Shown piece after piece: positions 38,238 to 51,471 of a stretch of DNA of 64,000 nt. The notes under the pieces were generated by a model. That model worked only from the letters and a program-made list of their open reading frames with translations. It had not been told where the DNA came from and searched no databases. The translations under genes and the position numbers were made by a program. Source of the DNA: Microplitis mediator (lineage: Eukaryota; Arthropoda; Insecta; Hymenoptera; Braconidae); the NCBI RefSeq assembly GCF_029852145.1, contig NC_079978.1:4650001-4714000 (forward strand). The letters are read 5' to 3'. Positions within the stretch are counted from its first letter, which is position 1. Each line of letters starts with the position of its first letter.

Positions 38238-41200
38238 TACCTCCAGTGTCTCTTCAAAAATATAAAGACGTAATCACCTCGATTTTAAAATTCAAATCTA
38301 TTGAAAAAAATGATATGTAATGACCGCATTGATCGCAGTAGTTTTACTTTTTCCGCCAGTTTAAAATTTTTAGAGCAGAAAGTTTAAAAACCCATGATGC
38401 ACAGAGCATAAGTTCTGTATGTACACTTAAGTATATACTTGTAAAACGACATCGTCTCGAATGAGGTTCACAGTAGAACAAGTAAAGAGAGTGAAGACCG
38501 AGCCGGATGAGCATCAAATGAGAAAGCTGCTTATGATGAACACCGTCTTCATCATCTCTCTTTTCTACTCTTTATCAAAAAGTAAAAAACCCCAAGTTTC
38601 TTTGTAGCCTTTCACATTTACTCAAAATACTAACTCTTCTAAACTTAAAGAACAAAGTCTTATGTTCTCAATGAAAATAAACACCACCATCCCTATTATT
38701 ATTTTCATCTATTCAGTGCTCTTACAAAGATTATCATGAATATAGATACTTTAAAAGCTTTAAAAAGTATCAAATAAAATAACCAAAGCTTATATAAGAG
38801 TTTATTAAAATATTTTTGTACTTGAAATAAACTTTACGATGTAACTGCTGTCTGATTCAAGTAACATTTTATAAGGTGATGACAGGAATGAGAAAAGTCT
38901 TACGCTTGAATGGATAGTAGTAGTCTTGGATGCAGAACTTGTGATTTATATTAAACTGTTGTTGTTGGCATACAGAAGTATACAGTGGAAATATGATACA
39001 TGAATTATTCACTCTTCTCATTCACCTAGATTAATATACCTCTAAACTCCCGATTAGCTAACTCAATTTCACTTATTTCCAGCACGATAAACTTTATTCA
39101 GCAATTAAATAATATTTATTACCATAAAAAAGTCCATTAATTGTAAATTGAAATAATAAAAAAATAAAATAACTACGTCCTCGGTTATTTAATATAGACC
39201 AGCAATAATTTAATCGACGAAATACGCTAGCTTCGCTGATGGTATTCCCATTTAAAGTCTAATATAACCCCGTGTGAGCGAGAAAGTTCATTGACTGCTC
39301 GTAAACGTCAAACACCAGACTTGGCTTGCCAATTCAGCAAGAAATATTTGTCATTAGCACAACGATATTGCGTCTTGCAAAAAAGTACTTTAGTCTTTTT
39401 TCTTTAATATATTACGATGGCAAGTCACTATTTAGTAAAGCGGAATAAAAAAAAATTATCAGTCTAGCCACGCTTTGTTTTTGGATAATTCACAAATTAT
39501 CAAAGGATTGAAATATGCTTTTTTTTTTACTACACGAGAAATCAATAATAATAATTGCTCCACGTATAGTGCTTTTGGAATTAATGTTCACTTCAAACGC
39601 TATTAAGAATGAATAGGCATAGCCTTTCATCTAATAATTCCTGAAAATTATATTCAATAAATATAAAAAAGAATATTTCAAATAATTGAGACTGCTAAAT
39701 ATTGCATGTTTTTTTCCGTTAGCAATGACTACTATTCAATATTTATAATCAATAAAAAAAAAGTACGAACTTCTTTTTTTATTGGATACAATGCAGAGAA
39801 ATTTTTTTTTCAAATTTATCAGTCAATGAAGTTAAAGAACGTTACGATAAAATATAAGTTAAAAATATTCAATGGAATCCGATGGAATATAGAGAAATTC
39901 CATCAAAAATATGCATTTTGATTTCACAAATAGATAACAATAATATTTACCACAAATATGCGAGTATTCGATTTTATAAAAAAAGTAGAGATTCTTTCAA
40001 TTGTAAAAAGAATGCAAAAAATAATTTTTAATTTCAATCATGAAAAAAATTTATGACAAATTATAGTGAAATTGCTTACTTTTAAATAAAAACGACTAAA
40101 ATAGTTTTTAAAAAATAAACTTCTCGAAAAAATTGAAGAATTATTTATTTTTTCAAAGAAAATACGAGTTTTCCAAAGGCTACAACTTGGGTCGGAATCG
40201 CCAAATCGAAATAAAGAAAAACGGTTGAAAGCTTAGTTTAAAGTCTTTACTTTAAAATGCTTTTAGTTTTTCCGAAGATAAAATTTTTCCTACACAGTTG
40301 CCGGAGGAAAAGGAAGCAAAAAAATTCTTAAATTTTTGTTTTTAAACTTACACCTTTTAAAAACCGATTGCTGCTCGAATCTCAGCTGCATACAAAATTT
40401 TCTTATAAAAATGATATATATTTAGTATATGGAGCAATAATCATTGAAATACGTGAATAATATACTTAATAAGTAAATCATATCATATTCTGTCAATGCA
40501 TAACTTGTGTCAAGTTTATATCTATATAGATATAATATGAAGTAAATATATGTAGAAAATATTAATAGAAAAAAAATGCTTAGCCTCAATTCAGAGTTGA
40601 TTTCAAACATCTTTTTCATCGTTCGATGCCTAAATAATCCGAAAGCCAACTTACTTAAGGGGTTTCTGAACGGAAATTATGCTCATCGCGATTTTTTGCT
40701 GTAGGTCCATTTTTATCCCTATAAAACGAAACCGAAGGAATCCAAGCTATCGATCCATACTATTTTACATTCAGCCGAGCCAGAAGCTTTTGAAAATATC
40801 CTTAGATATAACTTTTTAAATAAAAAATAAATTTTTCTAAAGCACATTCTGTGAGCCTCTTCTGAACTACCAGAATCATCCTTATCGCGATGATTTTTCC
40901 AATAGGTCTATTCTCATCCCTATAAAAATTAGTCAAATAAATTCAATCTATTAAATTTATATATGACATATTTTTTATAAATCGAGACAATGTATTTTCT
41001 ATTGACTTCTAATTTATTTTTCAAAGGTAATTTATTCTTAAACAGAGCTGAAATTTATTTCTTAAAAATTACGGGAAATATTTCTTTTCATCAACCATTT
41101 CATCATTTAAGCTTCGTTGAGCTCGAATTTTAAGCTTCGATGATCTGTTTTATTCTTTTTGTACGACCATTTTTCATAGAAACATCAAATTTTTTTTCCT

Positions 41201-42687
41201 GTTATAAAAATCCAACAAAACAAAAAAAACTTTGAAATTTCAAGTTAAACGAATACAAACATTTGAACAGCTATATCATTACTTTAATAATAAAAGATAA
41301 TGTTTGAAAATGTTAATTTTCATTTAATCTTTTTATGAGTCTATAAAAAAACTAATTTGGTTATTTTTTCATTACTTCATTCTACTCTTTCTTTTTCTAC
41401 TGTTTTTTCAATTATGTCTTTTTTGTATAAAAAATAAAACACGATTCAAATCAAAGAACCTAAAGTTGATGAGTCAAAAAAAAATTCAACAAGAATTTGA
41501 CAAACCAAAAACATCCAGCACATAAACCACAACGACATTTATGTGCATTTAATGGCTCTAAGAATAACGAGACATACCACACACAAGGTACACGGATGTA
41601 TAAATATTTAAGCACGAAATAACCTGGTTGAAGTATTTAATACGTTAAAGTATTTACACGTATCTCGTTAACTTTACGATCCTCAATAAACATACGCGTT
41701 TACACTAAACTGGGCATGAAAGAAATTTGTATATACCTATAGATGTACACCTGCGTAAATCTACATCACACCTATTATTAATCACCATCTTTACACCATT
41801 TTAACTATTTAATAATTATCTTATATTATGATTATTATTTAAAGCTAATTATCATTTTCTGCACTTAAATAATTTATTTTTACAGCGATTCCATTACTCT
41901 CATCTGCTTAGAAATTAACATATTCCAAAATTATTCACCAGAGAATTATAAAACTACTTTAACAAATCGGACACCGGGCAATGAAGAGTAAAAAAAAATT
42001 AATTTTTTTTAGTACGTTAGAAATAACGTTTATGAACGAACTTTTATTGCTGTAACTAAGAAAGTACTTTGATGAAAATAGTTTCATTACAGTAGAAAAA
42101 AAAAACCATAAGCAGCTACCTCACATGCTTTTAAAATATTAGCTTTAACTTGGCTTTTAAAATATTAGCTGTTATAGATAAAATAACAAAATAGACAAAA
42201 CAAAATAAACAAAAAAATTCATTCCTCAATGAAACTAGATTAAAGTTTTAATTGCTTTAGCGAAAACTACGATTCAATCGAACCGAAATTAGTTTACTTT
42301 TTATACTTTTTTAAACTCTGATATATCTATCGGTATATATACAGAATTTAAAGAAAGTTTAACTGTATACTTGCTCGTAAAAGATCGTACACTACTAGAT
42401 AGTACATCCGTACTGGATGTACGGTCGTTGTATATAAGACAGTAGTCGATCTAATGAGAAATGTTTGTCAGTTGTAGACACGGTTTAATTAGAAACTACG
42501 CTTGTACTTTACTACTTGTACTAACCGTCATATTAATCATAATTAAAAACATTTATTCATCATTTTTAATTAAATAAAAATGATTAATTGTTTTTTTTAA
42601 ATCTTTGATTAAGTTAGTTTACTCGCAAACCGACTTTACATAAAAATTTCATGTAATTGAAGTATGATATCAAGGTAGATATCCTGC
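38238..42687. other. AT-rich non-coding DNA
   Basis: Contains the two-unit diverged repeat at 40.7 kb and, at 42431, a TATATAAG box followed 37 bases later by TCAGTT, without an exon to support it. Confidence 0.45.
40664..40925 (+). repeat. Diverged tandem repeat, two units, about 192-base period
   Basis: The stretch TTCTGAAC...TCATCGCGATTTTT...GGTCCATTTTTATCCCTAT at 40664 comes again at about 40858 as TTCTGAAC...TTATCGCGATGATTTTT...GGTCTATTCTCATCCCTAT. An old duplication or part of an unrecognised transposon. Confidence 0.45.
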
Positions 42688-42883
42688 ATGTAATTTTAGA
42701 AAATCAGAATTTTTGAAAAAATCTACTGGATCTAGATTTCCGAAATGTTTCGCATGAGTGTTAGAATATCAGCCGAAAATTGCAGCCACCCCAAATTACC
42801 CCTTAAGTCAGCTTTAAGCAGTCAAATTGCATAAATTTTTTTAATTTTCGTCACGCGAAAAACGTTTTGATCTTCAGGTACAT
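42688..42883 (+). mobile_element. hAT-like small inverted-repeat element, copy D, left end damaged
   Basis: The right end is intact (GATCTTCAGGTACAT) and the interior matches the other copies (AATCTACTGGATC, CAGCCGAAAATT, AAGCAGTCAAATTGCAT). The left end is reduced to ATGTAATTTTAG and no target duplication is visible. Confidence 0.65.
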
Positions 42884-42920
42884 AAATATTGATAATCAAA
42901 GTGCACACAGTTAACATGTA

Positions 42921-43373
42921 CACTGTAAAAAATCACCAGGGTAAGTCAAAGCGATGTAGGTGTTAAAATTATCGGTATTAAATTTACCCCCGAAAGCGGT
43001 GTGAAAGTAACGCCGCCACCGGTGTAAATATCCTGTACCGGTGTTAAAATAACGCCGCCACCGGTGTAGATATTCTTTACCAGTGTTCAAATATTTTACT
43101 TTGTGAATATTTTTACTTACTCGATCACTATACTTGTTAATAAATGATATTTTTTATTAATTTTCATAAAGAACTGACATTTTTTGTGTTTTATAATCTT
43201 TAAAGTTAATACTTCAAGCGGACGCAATTTACCCCGCTTTTACACCGGTTACCCCGCTTTAACACCGATATTTTTAACACCGGTGTATTATTCCTCCTAC
43301 ACCGGTGTAATTTCATTTTTACACCGGGCGGAGTTAAAACGAGTCCATTTTTAACACCGCTCTTTTTACAGTG
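42921..43373. mobile_element. CACTGTAAAAA element with CCGGTGTAAA sub-repeats, copy 1
   Basis: 453 bp, ends CACTGTAAAAAATCACC and TCTTTTTACAGTG, flanked by TA on each side (Tc1/mariner-like). The interior is built of many copies of ACACCGG(T)GTAA and its complement on both strands, so it can fold in many registers. Confidence 0.7.
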
Positions 43374-45333
43374 TAGTAGCTCAGACTAACCTAAAAAAAA
43401 AAAATCATTTTTTCATGTATATTTCAAATTATTTTGCTTAAGAATCTTTTCGAAAACTAACAGATGATGAAGAAAAAAATTTCAAATTTAAAAATAATCA
43501 TACTACTGAAGTCTGTCTCACAATTTCAAAGAGAAAAAGCGAGTAAGCTATATCCAGTAAAAGAGAAAGCAATAGCGAGTAAGAGAGTAAGCAATAGCAC
43601 ACACTATAGGTTGCGAGAAAACTACCTTAACAAAATTAATATTTTATAAAATTATTAATTAAAATGAGCATTTTGAAGTTGATTAAAACGAATTAATTAT
43701 TTTTAAAAAAGTAAAAAAAAGGCATGGATAAGAAATACCCTGGATGGGGTTCGAACCGACGACTTCTTGTTAATTAAATCTACGAATGCTCTTTTAATTA
43801 AAATAATCATATTTTATAAATGAAATTCTATGAATAGAATAATTAGCTAACAAGTTTTTAAATTATTGTTTTGTAGATCAAGTACAAAGCAGCATTGCTG
43901 ATGTTAAACTAAGAAGAAGATAAACTTTGAGGAGGATTGCAACTACAGAATAGAAGGCAAAATGCAAGTTTGAAGCGTGTGTCTTCTATACAGCTCTCTA
44001 AACTAGCAGACGGACTCTCGTGTATCTCCTATTCTAAACCACTACTTAACTTAGTTAGGAATCCTACGATGCTCATGGGAACTTAATAAAATTTGAATTA
44101 AATCGCACAGACTAGTAAGGCGAACACAATTCACTCGAGGGTCCAACTGTTAGTACTTACTATCTTTGCTACCATTAGTCGACGTACATTGTAAGTGATA
44201 CGATAATCAAAGTTGATGTTTTTTTTTAAAAACCGCATTTGTCAAATGAATTAGTAAATTTCTTCCGTTAGTTACACGAGTGTTTCTAGTCATGATTTAT
44301 AGGATTTTAAAAATTTAATTTACGGCAATTTGTAATAAAAATAAATTAAATTTATTATCACTATTTCTAGACAGTAAGTCAATATTTAAGTGCTAAATTA
44401 GTACGTTAAATTATTTAACCTGACTTATATACATACTTATTAACACCCGAGCGATTGTACTGTTGGTGTAGAGTTGAAATAAAAAAATAAAAGACTTTAC
44501 TTGGTAAATACTTCATTTAGAGTGTTTCTTTCTCTCAAAAAAAAAAAATATTTCGTAGGTTGGGAATAAAAGTAAATGGAAAAAGAAGAAATAGGATTTT
44601 AAATTGTTTTCTTGTTTAATTCCACTCAACAATTCGGTTAAAAAAGTTTAAAAATTCATTAGAAATATGAAAAAATGCATAAATGTATTTTCTGAAGCTT
44701 TCTTTATACAAAAAAAAAAAAACATTTTATAATAAGTGGAAAAATGTATAAATTAGGAATTAAAATTTTTATAACGCTCCATTTTGCAGATTTCCGTTTC
44801 ACCATTTAAAGAAATATAATGAACGAGTAATAATTTATGAGTTTAATCTGAGAGTGAGAACAAAAGTTTGCATACATTTTGACCGTGCACTTGGATTCAA
44901 ATTAAATGAACAGAAAAAAATATTAAATGAAATAGTTAAAGAGATAGAAATATTCATCGTTAAACAAAGTCATTTAAGCTTAGATCCGTAGATAGTAATA
45001 TAATATCCGAAAGGAAACTTAAAAACTAGAAACTAAAAACTCGATTATCATATATATTCTATTCTATTTAATGCAAAGAGTCTTAAACTCTTTTTATGCA
45101 TAAGGAATAATTTGCATATGATAAACGAATTCTTGCTTTGCGTGCTGATACATTTTATTCTCGATTTGCATTGTGAAAAAATAAATCCTAAATGATAATA
45201 TAAATACATAAAAAAGTAATAATACGAAGATTCCATTCATCTTTTACACAGCATTTAAAGAATGTCATTTTTCAGGATTAATATCAAATACTATTTCAGT
45301 TATAAATCTTGTTCATAAATCATCATATAAGTG
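43374..45333. other. AT-rich non-coding DNA between two related transposons
   Basis: Contains the tRNA fragment. A short GAGTAAG-type direct repeat occurs at 43540-43592. No gene. Confidence 0.45.
43731..43795 (-). repeat. tRNA pseudogene fragment (3' half)
   Basis: On the minus strand AGAGCATTCGTAGATTTAAT continues through a decayed anticodon arm to GTCGTCGGTTCGAACCCC, a near-perfect B box. The A box and acceptor stem are missing and the T stem has mismatches. Probably a tRNA-derived retroposon or a dead tRNA. Confidence 0.4.
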
Positions 45334-46063
45334 CACTGTAAAAAGAGCGGTGTTAAAAATGGACTCATTTTAACTCTTCCCAGTGTTAAAATAAAATTAC
45401 ACCGGTGTAGGAGGAGTAATTTACCGCACAGTAAAAAATATTGTGTATTTGTGTCGAAAACGGTTTGTGTTAAACTAACACAAAGTTTGTGTCACTTTTT
45501 GTAACATAAAAAATGTGGTATACACTCTTTATTAACACATTTTGTGTGTTACTGTGGAATTCTTTGCGCCCTCTTGTGGCGATATTTCAACATAATCTTT
45601 GTGTTGAAAAGGGGTTACACAAAGTTTGTGTCGAAATTTCAACACAAATTTCGAGTCAACCGTTTTTAACACACAAACTGTGCGGTGTTAAAAATACCGG
45701 TGTTAAATCGGGGTAACCAGCGTTAAAGCGGAGTAAAATCAGTGTAAATTCGCGGTACCTGGTGTAAAAACGGAGTAATATCGGTGTAAAAGCAGGGTAA
45801 ACTGCGTCCGCTTTCACAAAGTAAAATATTTCAACACCAGTAAAGAATATCTACACCAGCGGCGGCGTTATTTTAACACCAGTATAGAATATTTACACCG
45901 TCAGCGGTGTTATTTTAATACCGGAGAATTTTTTTTTAACACCGATACAGAATATTCACACCGGCGGCGGCGTTTTTTGTACACCGCTTTCGGTGTTGAA
46001 ATTTAACACCGCCGATTTTAACACCTACACCGCTTGGATTTACCCCGGTGATTTTTTACAGTG
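45334..46063. mobile_element. CACTGTAAAAA element, copy 2, carrying a nested element
   Basis: 730 bp, ends CACTGTAAAAAGAGCGG and GGTGATTTTTTACAGTG, inverted relative to copy 1, with the same CCGGTGTAAA sub-repeats. It is longer because a 256-bp element (45427-45682) split it. Confidence 0.7.
45427..45682. mobile_element. Nested element with CACAGT ends and TTTGTGT sub-repeats
   Basis: Starts CACAGTAAAAAATATTGTG, ends ACACACAAACTGTG, and is filled with TTTGTGTT / AACACAAA copies in both orientations. The host sequence resumes on both sides (TTACCG before, CGGTGTTAAA after), so only a CG seems duplicated. Confidence 0.6.
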
Positions 46064-47285
46064 TGTGAATTAATTTGCCGATAATCAAAAATAGTAATAA
46101 AAATAATAATAATAATTATTACTGTTATTATTATTACAAAGTCAACATAATTCAACATGTGTACCATCTACGACCTTTCTCGACTCGAAATGTATTTCAA
46201 AACAAAAGAAACACGGAAGAAGATTAATCTTTGACAGAGCTGCAGAACAATAATGAGTCTTCACAACAGCAGAAATTCTGACATTTTTTTTATTATTTTT
46301 TTTTTTAACTCCGACAATAAAACGAAACCTACAAGACGCGATGTTTTATGTTTTACTGTACACAGCATTCATACCACAATCACCGTCATCATTATTATTT
46401 TATCCTTACATTTATGTACATGTAACAACGAATCTCTGAAGACTTCGACACATTGAATTTCATATCTTTTATAATTTTACAAAGTATTCATCAAATATAC
46501 CTCGTTTTTTTATTTTAAATTGCTGCAGCTTGGATACACAAAGAGCGAACTTTTTTTTTACAATATTCTCTACTGGCGTCTTTGCAACAATAAAAAAAAA
46601 TGTAAATGTAAAAAAACCCTTAGATCCTATCCTAATATTCAAATATACATGATAACATTTCATTTCATATATATTTGAAATTTTAATATAGTAATGTAAT
46701 ATCATTTTCAAATGAATGTATATTTGAAAAAGCATCCAATGAATTGGCAACAATTCCAGTCGAGTAACCTCTTGACCCCTTACAAGTCTATTCATTTGTG
46801 ATCATTATTGCTACATGTGCACTAGTATATTTCTACATCAATTGAATGCTCAACTATAAAATATATAATATATCTCGCTAATTTGAGCTTTGAATAATAT
46901 ATTCACCACTGAGTGAGTTTAATTTTGATAACGGTGGCAATCAATTTAAAATAATAATCAACGTAACGTGTAAGTGATAATTTACAATGGGATTTTGTAA
47001 AGACATATATTTAATGTTTCATGAGATAGTACAACTAATGCACATAATTTAATATCTCCTGTTGCCAGTTATTACGCTTTAAACACAAGGCAATGTGCAT
47101 CTAAGCTCGTCTGACATGTACTTTTGCAACGAACCCTGTAATTACCCATAGATACTAATTCCCAAATTCAACAGTGTTTGCTGTTGTAAATATAATTCAA
47201 GTAAACTTCGCGGCAAACATTAAATCTTCTTGAGTCAACAACAAAACTGATGTGTAGGTAAGTCAAGTGCATGAATAAAACTTAC
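46064..47285 (-). other. Start of the intron after the dlg1 L27 exon
   Basis: AT-rich. The next conserved Dlg residues (DIQEFYE) were looked for on the minus strand here and further down and were not found. Confidence 0.5.
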
Positions 47286-47417
47286 CCAAAAGAGCCTGGA
47301 AAAGTTTACTCTTGAAAATCCTGATGACTCGTTCAATAGCAAGCCGTAGCTGTTTATCCTGCGGTCTTGTCAGCTTTGCGTGATAATCCTCGAGCAGCTC
47401 TAACGCCCGATGAGCTT
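47286..47417 (-). CDS. dlg1: Internal exon of Discs large (dlg1) encoding the L27 domain
   Basis: The minus strand is open for 44 codons between a good acceptor (GGTTACAG) and a perfect donor (GTAAGT). The translation begins EAHRALELLEDYHAKL, goes on through a PQDKQLRLAIERVIRIF core, and ends LFQALL before a split codon starting with G. From knowledge of the family this is the L27 domain of Dlg/SAP97-type MAGUK scaffolds, where the next residues are DIQEFYE. L27 domains pair scaffold proteins at septate junctions and synapses. The exon starts needing one carried base and ends one base into a codon. A second acceptor 16 bases upstream (exon start 47433) would also stay in frame and add AFVVT. 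The exon is much richer in G/C than its surroundings. I could not find the next exon (DIQEFYE) in the window, so the following intron is very long. Confidence 0.85.
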
Positions 47418-48221
47418 CTGTAACCACAAATGCCTAAGTAAATATTTATTAAAAATATACACTGATTCAAAAATAAATACAACAGTATAAACAATTAAGT
47501 AGTTGATGTTATTATAAGTGTACGGAAGCAATAGCAACATTGGATAATATGATGAGCTACAAGATTGAATTTGATTACAGCAGTCGTTGGCAGTGAAGAC
47601 TAGTATTGCTGGTTCGTATACCAACGTCAAAGCTGTTAGCCTTTTGCTCTCTTCTCTGTTCGGTGAAAAGTAAGATCGTCTTCTCTCGGTGCTCTCCTAG
47701 ACCTTTATTAAATTTACTTTCAATAAGCAAGTTACGAGGTGAAGCGACGCCACATCACTGGTTCTTTCCCTTTTTTTATCCTCCTTGCTCGGCTTTTTTT
47801 TCTCCTCAAGAGTATAAAATCGAAGATGCAAAATTAAAAGATTTAATCTCAATTTACTTTGTGAATAAATTTTCATGTAATTAATTTTTTACCTGATTTA
47901 TAGTTATTTATTACTATTTATTTATTTTTTACAACCACTATTATTATTATTATTATTATCTATATTATTAAGAGAACAAGGAAAATTTTGGTCCCGCCAT
48001 ATCTATATGATAGAATTAGTTAATGTTATTGAAGTTGGTATCATTAGATAGGTCTTGATTTGAATTTGTGCTTTTTCATAGTTTAAACTCTTTTTAATTG
48101 CCAAGTATTGAGATAAATAGATTTATCTATATCATTCGAATTACATTTAAATTACGCGGGAAAAAAGACGATCGTATTTATTTTCTTCAAATAAATTAAT
48201 ACTTTAATTATTCTGTCACTA

Positions 48222-48300
48222 CCCGAGTCAAAAAACAAATTCGGATTTAAGTCTCAAAGTTTTCAATGAAGTTTTTGAGGATCAATTTAAAATTGTAAGA
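48222..48300 (+). mobile_element. CCCGAGTCAAAAAA element, left-end fragment
   Basis: The same end as at 50294 (CCCGAGTCAAAAAACAAATT then CGGATTTAAGTCTCAAAG), with no matching right end nearby. Confidence 0.5.
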
Positions 48301-50293
48301 GTTATAAAAGTTTTGCATTGTGAATTGAAAACAAAAATTTATTTAGAACTAGAAAAAATTACTTGGTGCAAGGAATTATCTCTTGAACAAAAAAATCTTT
48401 TCTCTCTCCAAGACAATTTTTGTATTTAATTCATGATGCATAAAATTTCTTGGTGCAAACTAAAATTTTGTTGCGGCAAGAAATCCTTTTTTTCTGCGTA
48501 TTTTATAAATTTTGTAGTGATTTTTCGGTAGTCACGTAGTGACTGCAGGTTGCTCGTTATTATTATTATAAATTGAGGAAGTAAAAAGTTTAGCAATAGT
48601 TTTTGTACGGAAATGAAATATGTTTGTCTTGCGTATAATAAGTATAAGAATAGTTGCTAGATACGTTTTCGTACAAGACAATTTCCAAAAAAAAAAAAAT
48701 AAAAATAAAGCAACAACATCAACAACTACAACTGCAACATATATATTCAGCTGACGTGCAGTTTAATGTAATGTAAGTACATATAACTATAAGCTGTATG
48801 GTAAACGACGCGAAAATGACCTTAACGTGAGTACTGGGAGTCGGAACAAATAATGGCGATTGCATCGGCTTCCTGATACAATGCCACGCCAAGCGAAAAA
48901 CGTCGTTCCACTAAACTTTTTTTTATTTAACTTTGTTTATTTTTTTTACTTTTTCTTTTAGTTTTCCTAGTGAGTTTTCTCCTAGGTGATCCTCATTCCT
49001 TTCTCACTGGCTCATTGCTACTTGGCTTGTACTTTTCATCCCCATTTCGTGCATCACCTTTATTTTTCGTACCTACCTAACACTATTACATACATTATTA
49101 TATGTATACGTGAGATCAGTGTGTCAGGACATTCTCACGAAAGTACAGGTGTATAGCCACATATATGTAGGTGTATATACATATATACATATATATTACC
49201 TATCCGGTTAAAACGACTATTGACTATATATGAAACAAAAGGTACCAAGTGCATTTTCTTAATGACATGAATATAAATAATGGAAGTAAATACGAAAAGA
49301 CTGAATATGTTTCCAAGTTTTTTTCATCCACGACCAACTTTTGATTAAAAATGTATTTTCTGGATATTGAAACCTTCAACATTTTCAATTTATTCTAAAG
49401 CTATTATTTTACTTAGAGCAGAGCTGTTTCAAAACTGAAGACCTATAGGAATTGTCATACGCGGAAAGTTGTTTAGTTCAGACAATTGAAAAATATGAAT
49501 ATAAATAAAAGAACGGAGTTTGTAAATTAATTAACTAATTAGTTTGAAGAAAAATTAATTAACTCAAGTCAGTTTACAAGGTTAGATATTTTTTCTTTTT
49601 TTTAAGTCATGCGTTAATTAAATTTTATTAAAATTTATTAAAACCGTCTTGTGTTGATTTACGATCGTACTTTTCTTTAATTTCTTTTCAGTTTGGGGTT
49701 AACCTATATTCTGTATGGAACAAACGGGACAGTTTGAAAAGCAAGATTAAGTGTAAAAAGACGTTTTGAACCTGTGGGTTAGTACTAAGGCAACTACAAA
49801 TTCGAATTTAATTCAATTTGTCTTAAATTTAACATCGATTGCGAAAGTCCCATGTTTTAAAGGATCAACTTTATATTTTTAGGCAATAGAATATTATTTA
49901 TAATGAGATTTTAATACAATCGCGGATTAATACGAAACAGAAACAATAATTATGATCCAATTGTGTGAGCTTTGCGCAGCCTGTAGAAAGATGATTAATA
50001 ATTTTCGCATATGCATTCATACAGACTAGATTATTGTTTCGCATGTCAAAGCTTAGATTCGTATGTAAAATTGAAAAATGGATTTTAGTTGACATGAAAT
50101 TGAACGTATAATGAATATTCTCTTTGTGAATAATAGCGAGTATCAGTTTAATCAATCGGTGAATGTTTGAAGTAACCTGAGATTTTATAATCACAGCACG
50201 AAAGATAAAATTTAAATCAGTTAAAGATGAATGAGAAAAAGTGATAGCACCTGATTTAAATTTTGTATCAAATGTATTTTATATGTAATATAT

Positions 50294-50970
50294 CCCGAGT
50301 CAAAAAACAAATTCTAGTTTAGTCCTCAAAAGCCTCAATTCCTTTGATGTTTTATTTGCCGCCCAGAAAGTAACGCTACTTTAGTACTCAAAATCCTCAA
50401 TGCGAGCTATGAGCTCTAAAAGCGACTAATTTATCGATTTTAAATTATAACTTCACAGAATAAAAAAAATTCTCGACTGAAGGTAAATATTCTTGATTCA
50501 AGGAAATTTTTTTGGAGACCTAAATTTTCTCAGATAAAGTAGAAATCTTCTCCAACCAAGACGAATTCTCTTGGCTCAAAAAAATCTTGACTTCGTTCCC
50601 GAAAACGTTTGTCTTCATAAATATTTTCTTGACTCAAGATAACTTTTCTTTCTGTGTAAGACCTCAAAATACTCAACGAATGAAAAGTTATACTTCGGAC
50701 TTTGAAAAATTTTCGATAGAAAGAGGAGGAGAGAGAATACATCAGATGAGACTTTTGAGGTTCAAATGTGGATAAAATTGTTCCTGTATGTTTTGAGTAT
50801 TTTGAGGCTCTAATCCAGATTATGTTATTCCAGTTTAGTCCTCAAACTACTTTGAGGACTAAACTGGGATAACTTTCTATACTGTTGTCAATCTTAAAAT
50901 TCTAAATTGATCCTCGAAAACTTCATTGAGAATTTTGAGACTTGAATCCGAATTTATTTTTTGACTCGGG
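50294..50970. mobile_element. CCCGAGTCAAAAAA inverted-repeat element, complete
   Basis: 677 bp, ends CCCGAGTCAAAAAACAAATT and AATTTATTTTTTGACTCGGG, with internal palindromic copies of TTTAGTCCTCAAA and TTTGAGGACTAAA. No transposase; ORFs over it are by-products. Confidence 0.65.
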
Positions 50971-50972
50971 TA

Positions 50973-51140
50973 CACTGTAAAAAAGTTAGGGAGTGAACGC
51001 GGATTAAATCTGGAGTGAATGCAGAGCGGATGACTATTTATTTATTTAATTTTCTCGAAGTGAAATTTACTCTGAAGGGAGTTTATTTTAATATTAAAAC
51101 TCTGAATCGGAGTCAATGCGGATTTAAATAAAATTAATTT
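50973..51140. mobile_element. Partial CACTGTAAAAAA element with GAGTGAA sub-repeats
   Basis: Left end TACACTGTAAAAAAG, then GGAGTGAACGCGG and AAAACTCTGAATCGGAGT, shared with the complete copy at 57474-57684. The right end is not seen; the 51.2-kb hairpin follows. It starts directly at the end of another element (50970). Confidence 0.5.
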
Positions 51141-51191
51141 GAAAATAAAAAATCTCATGTAAAACCTAACTATAGTTGTTAACAATTTATG

Positions 51192-51355
51192 ATAAATAAA
51201 TACACAAATGCTCAGGTTATTCAAGATCTTCAATTTATTTGATGTCTAAATTATATCAAATTCCGCCTAAATTATATCAAGCGGAATTTGATATAATTTA
51301 GACATCAAATAAATTGAAGATCTTGAATAACCTGAGCATTTGTGTATTTATTTAT
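51192..51355. repeat. Perfect 75-bp inverted repeat (hairpin), 14-base spacer
   Basis: Arms 51192-51266 and 51281-51355 are exact reverse complements over 75 bases. The spacer CTAAATTATATCAA is itself a copy of a piece of the left arm (51246-51259). A transcript on either strand would make a perfect 75-bp stem. It lies between the partial CACTGTAAAAAA element and a C/G-tipped element. Confidence 0.9.
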
Positions 51356-51471
51356 TAGCTGAGATCTGAATATTGCCCCCAATTATGATAAATTTGAGCA
51401 TGCGCGAAAACTGATACAGATTTTGTATTATTATGGTTCTAAATTTGTACCAAATGCGCGATATAGGACAA

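Noticed and set aside
42431..42475. TATATAAG followed by TCAGTT, plus-strand promoter
   Set aside because: The TATA box is 39 bases before the initiator A, about 8 too far, and no exon follows.
46469..46795. 108-codon minus-strand frame
   Set aside because: No motif, crosses A/T runs, no splice or promoter context.
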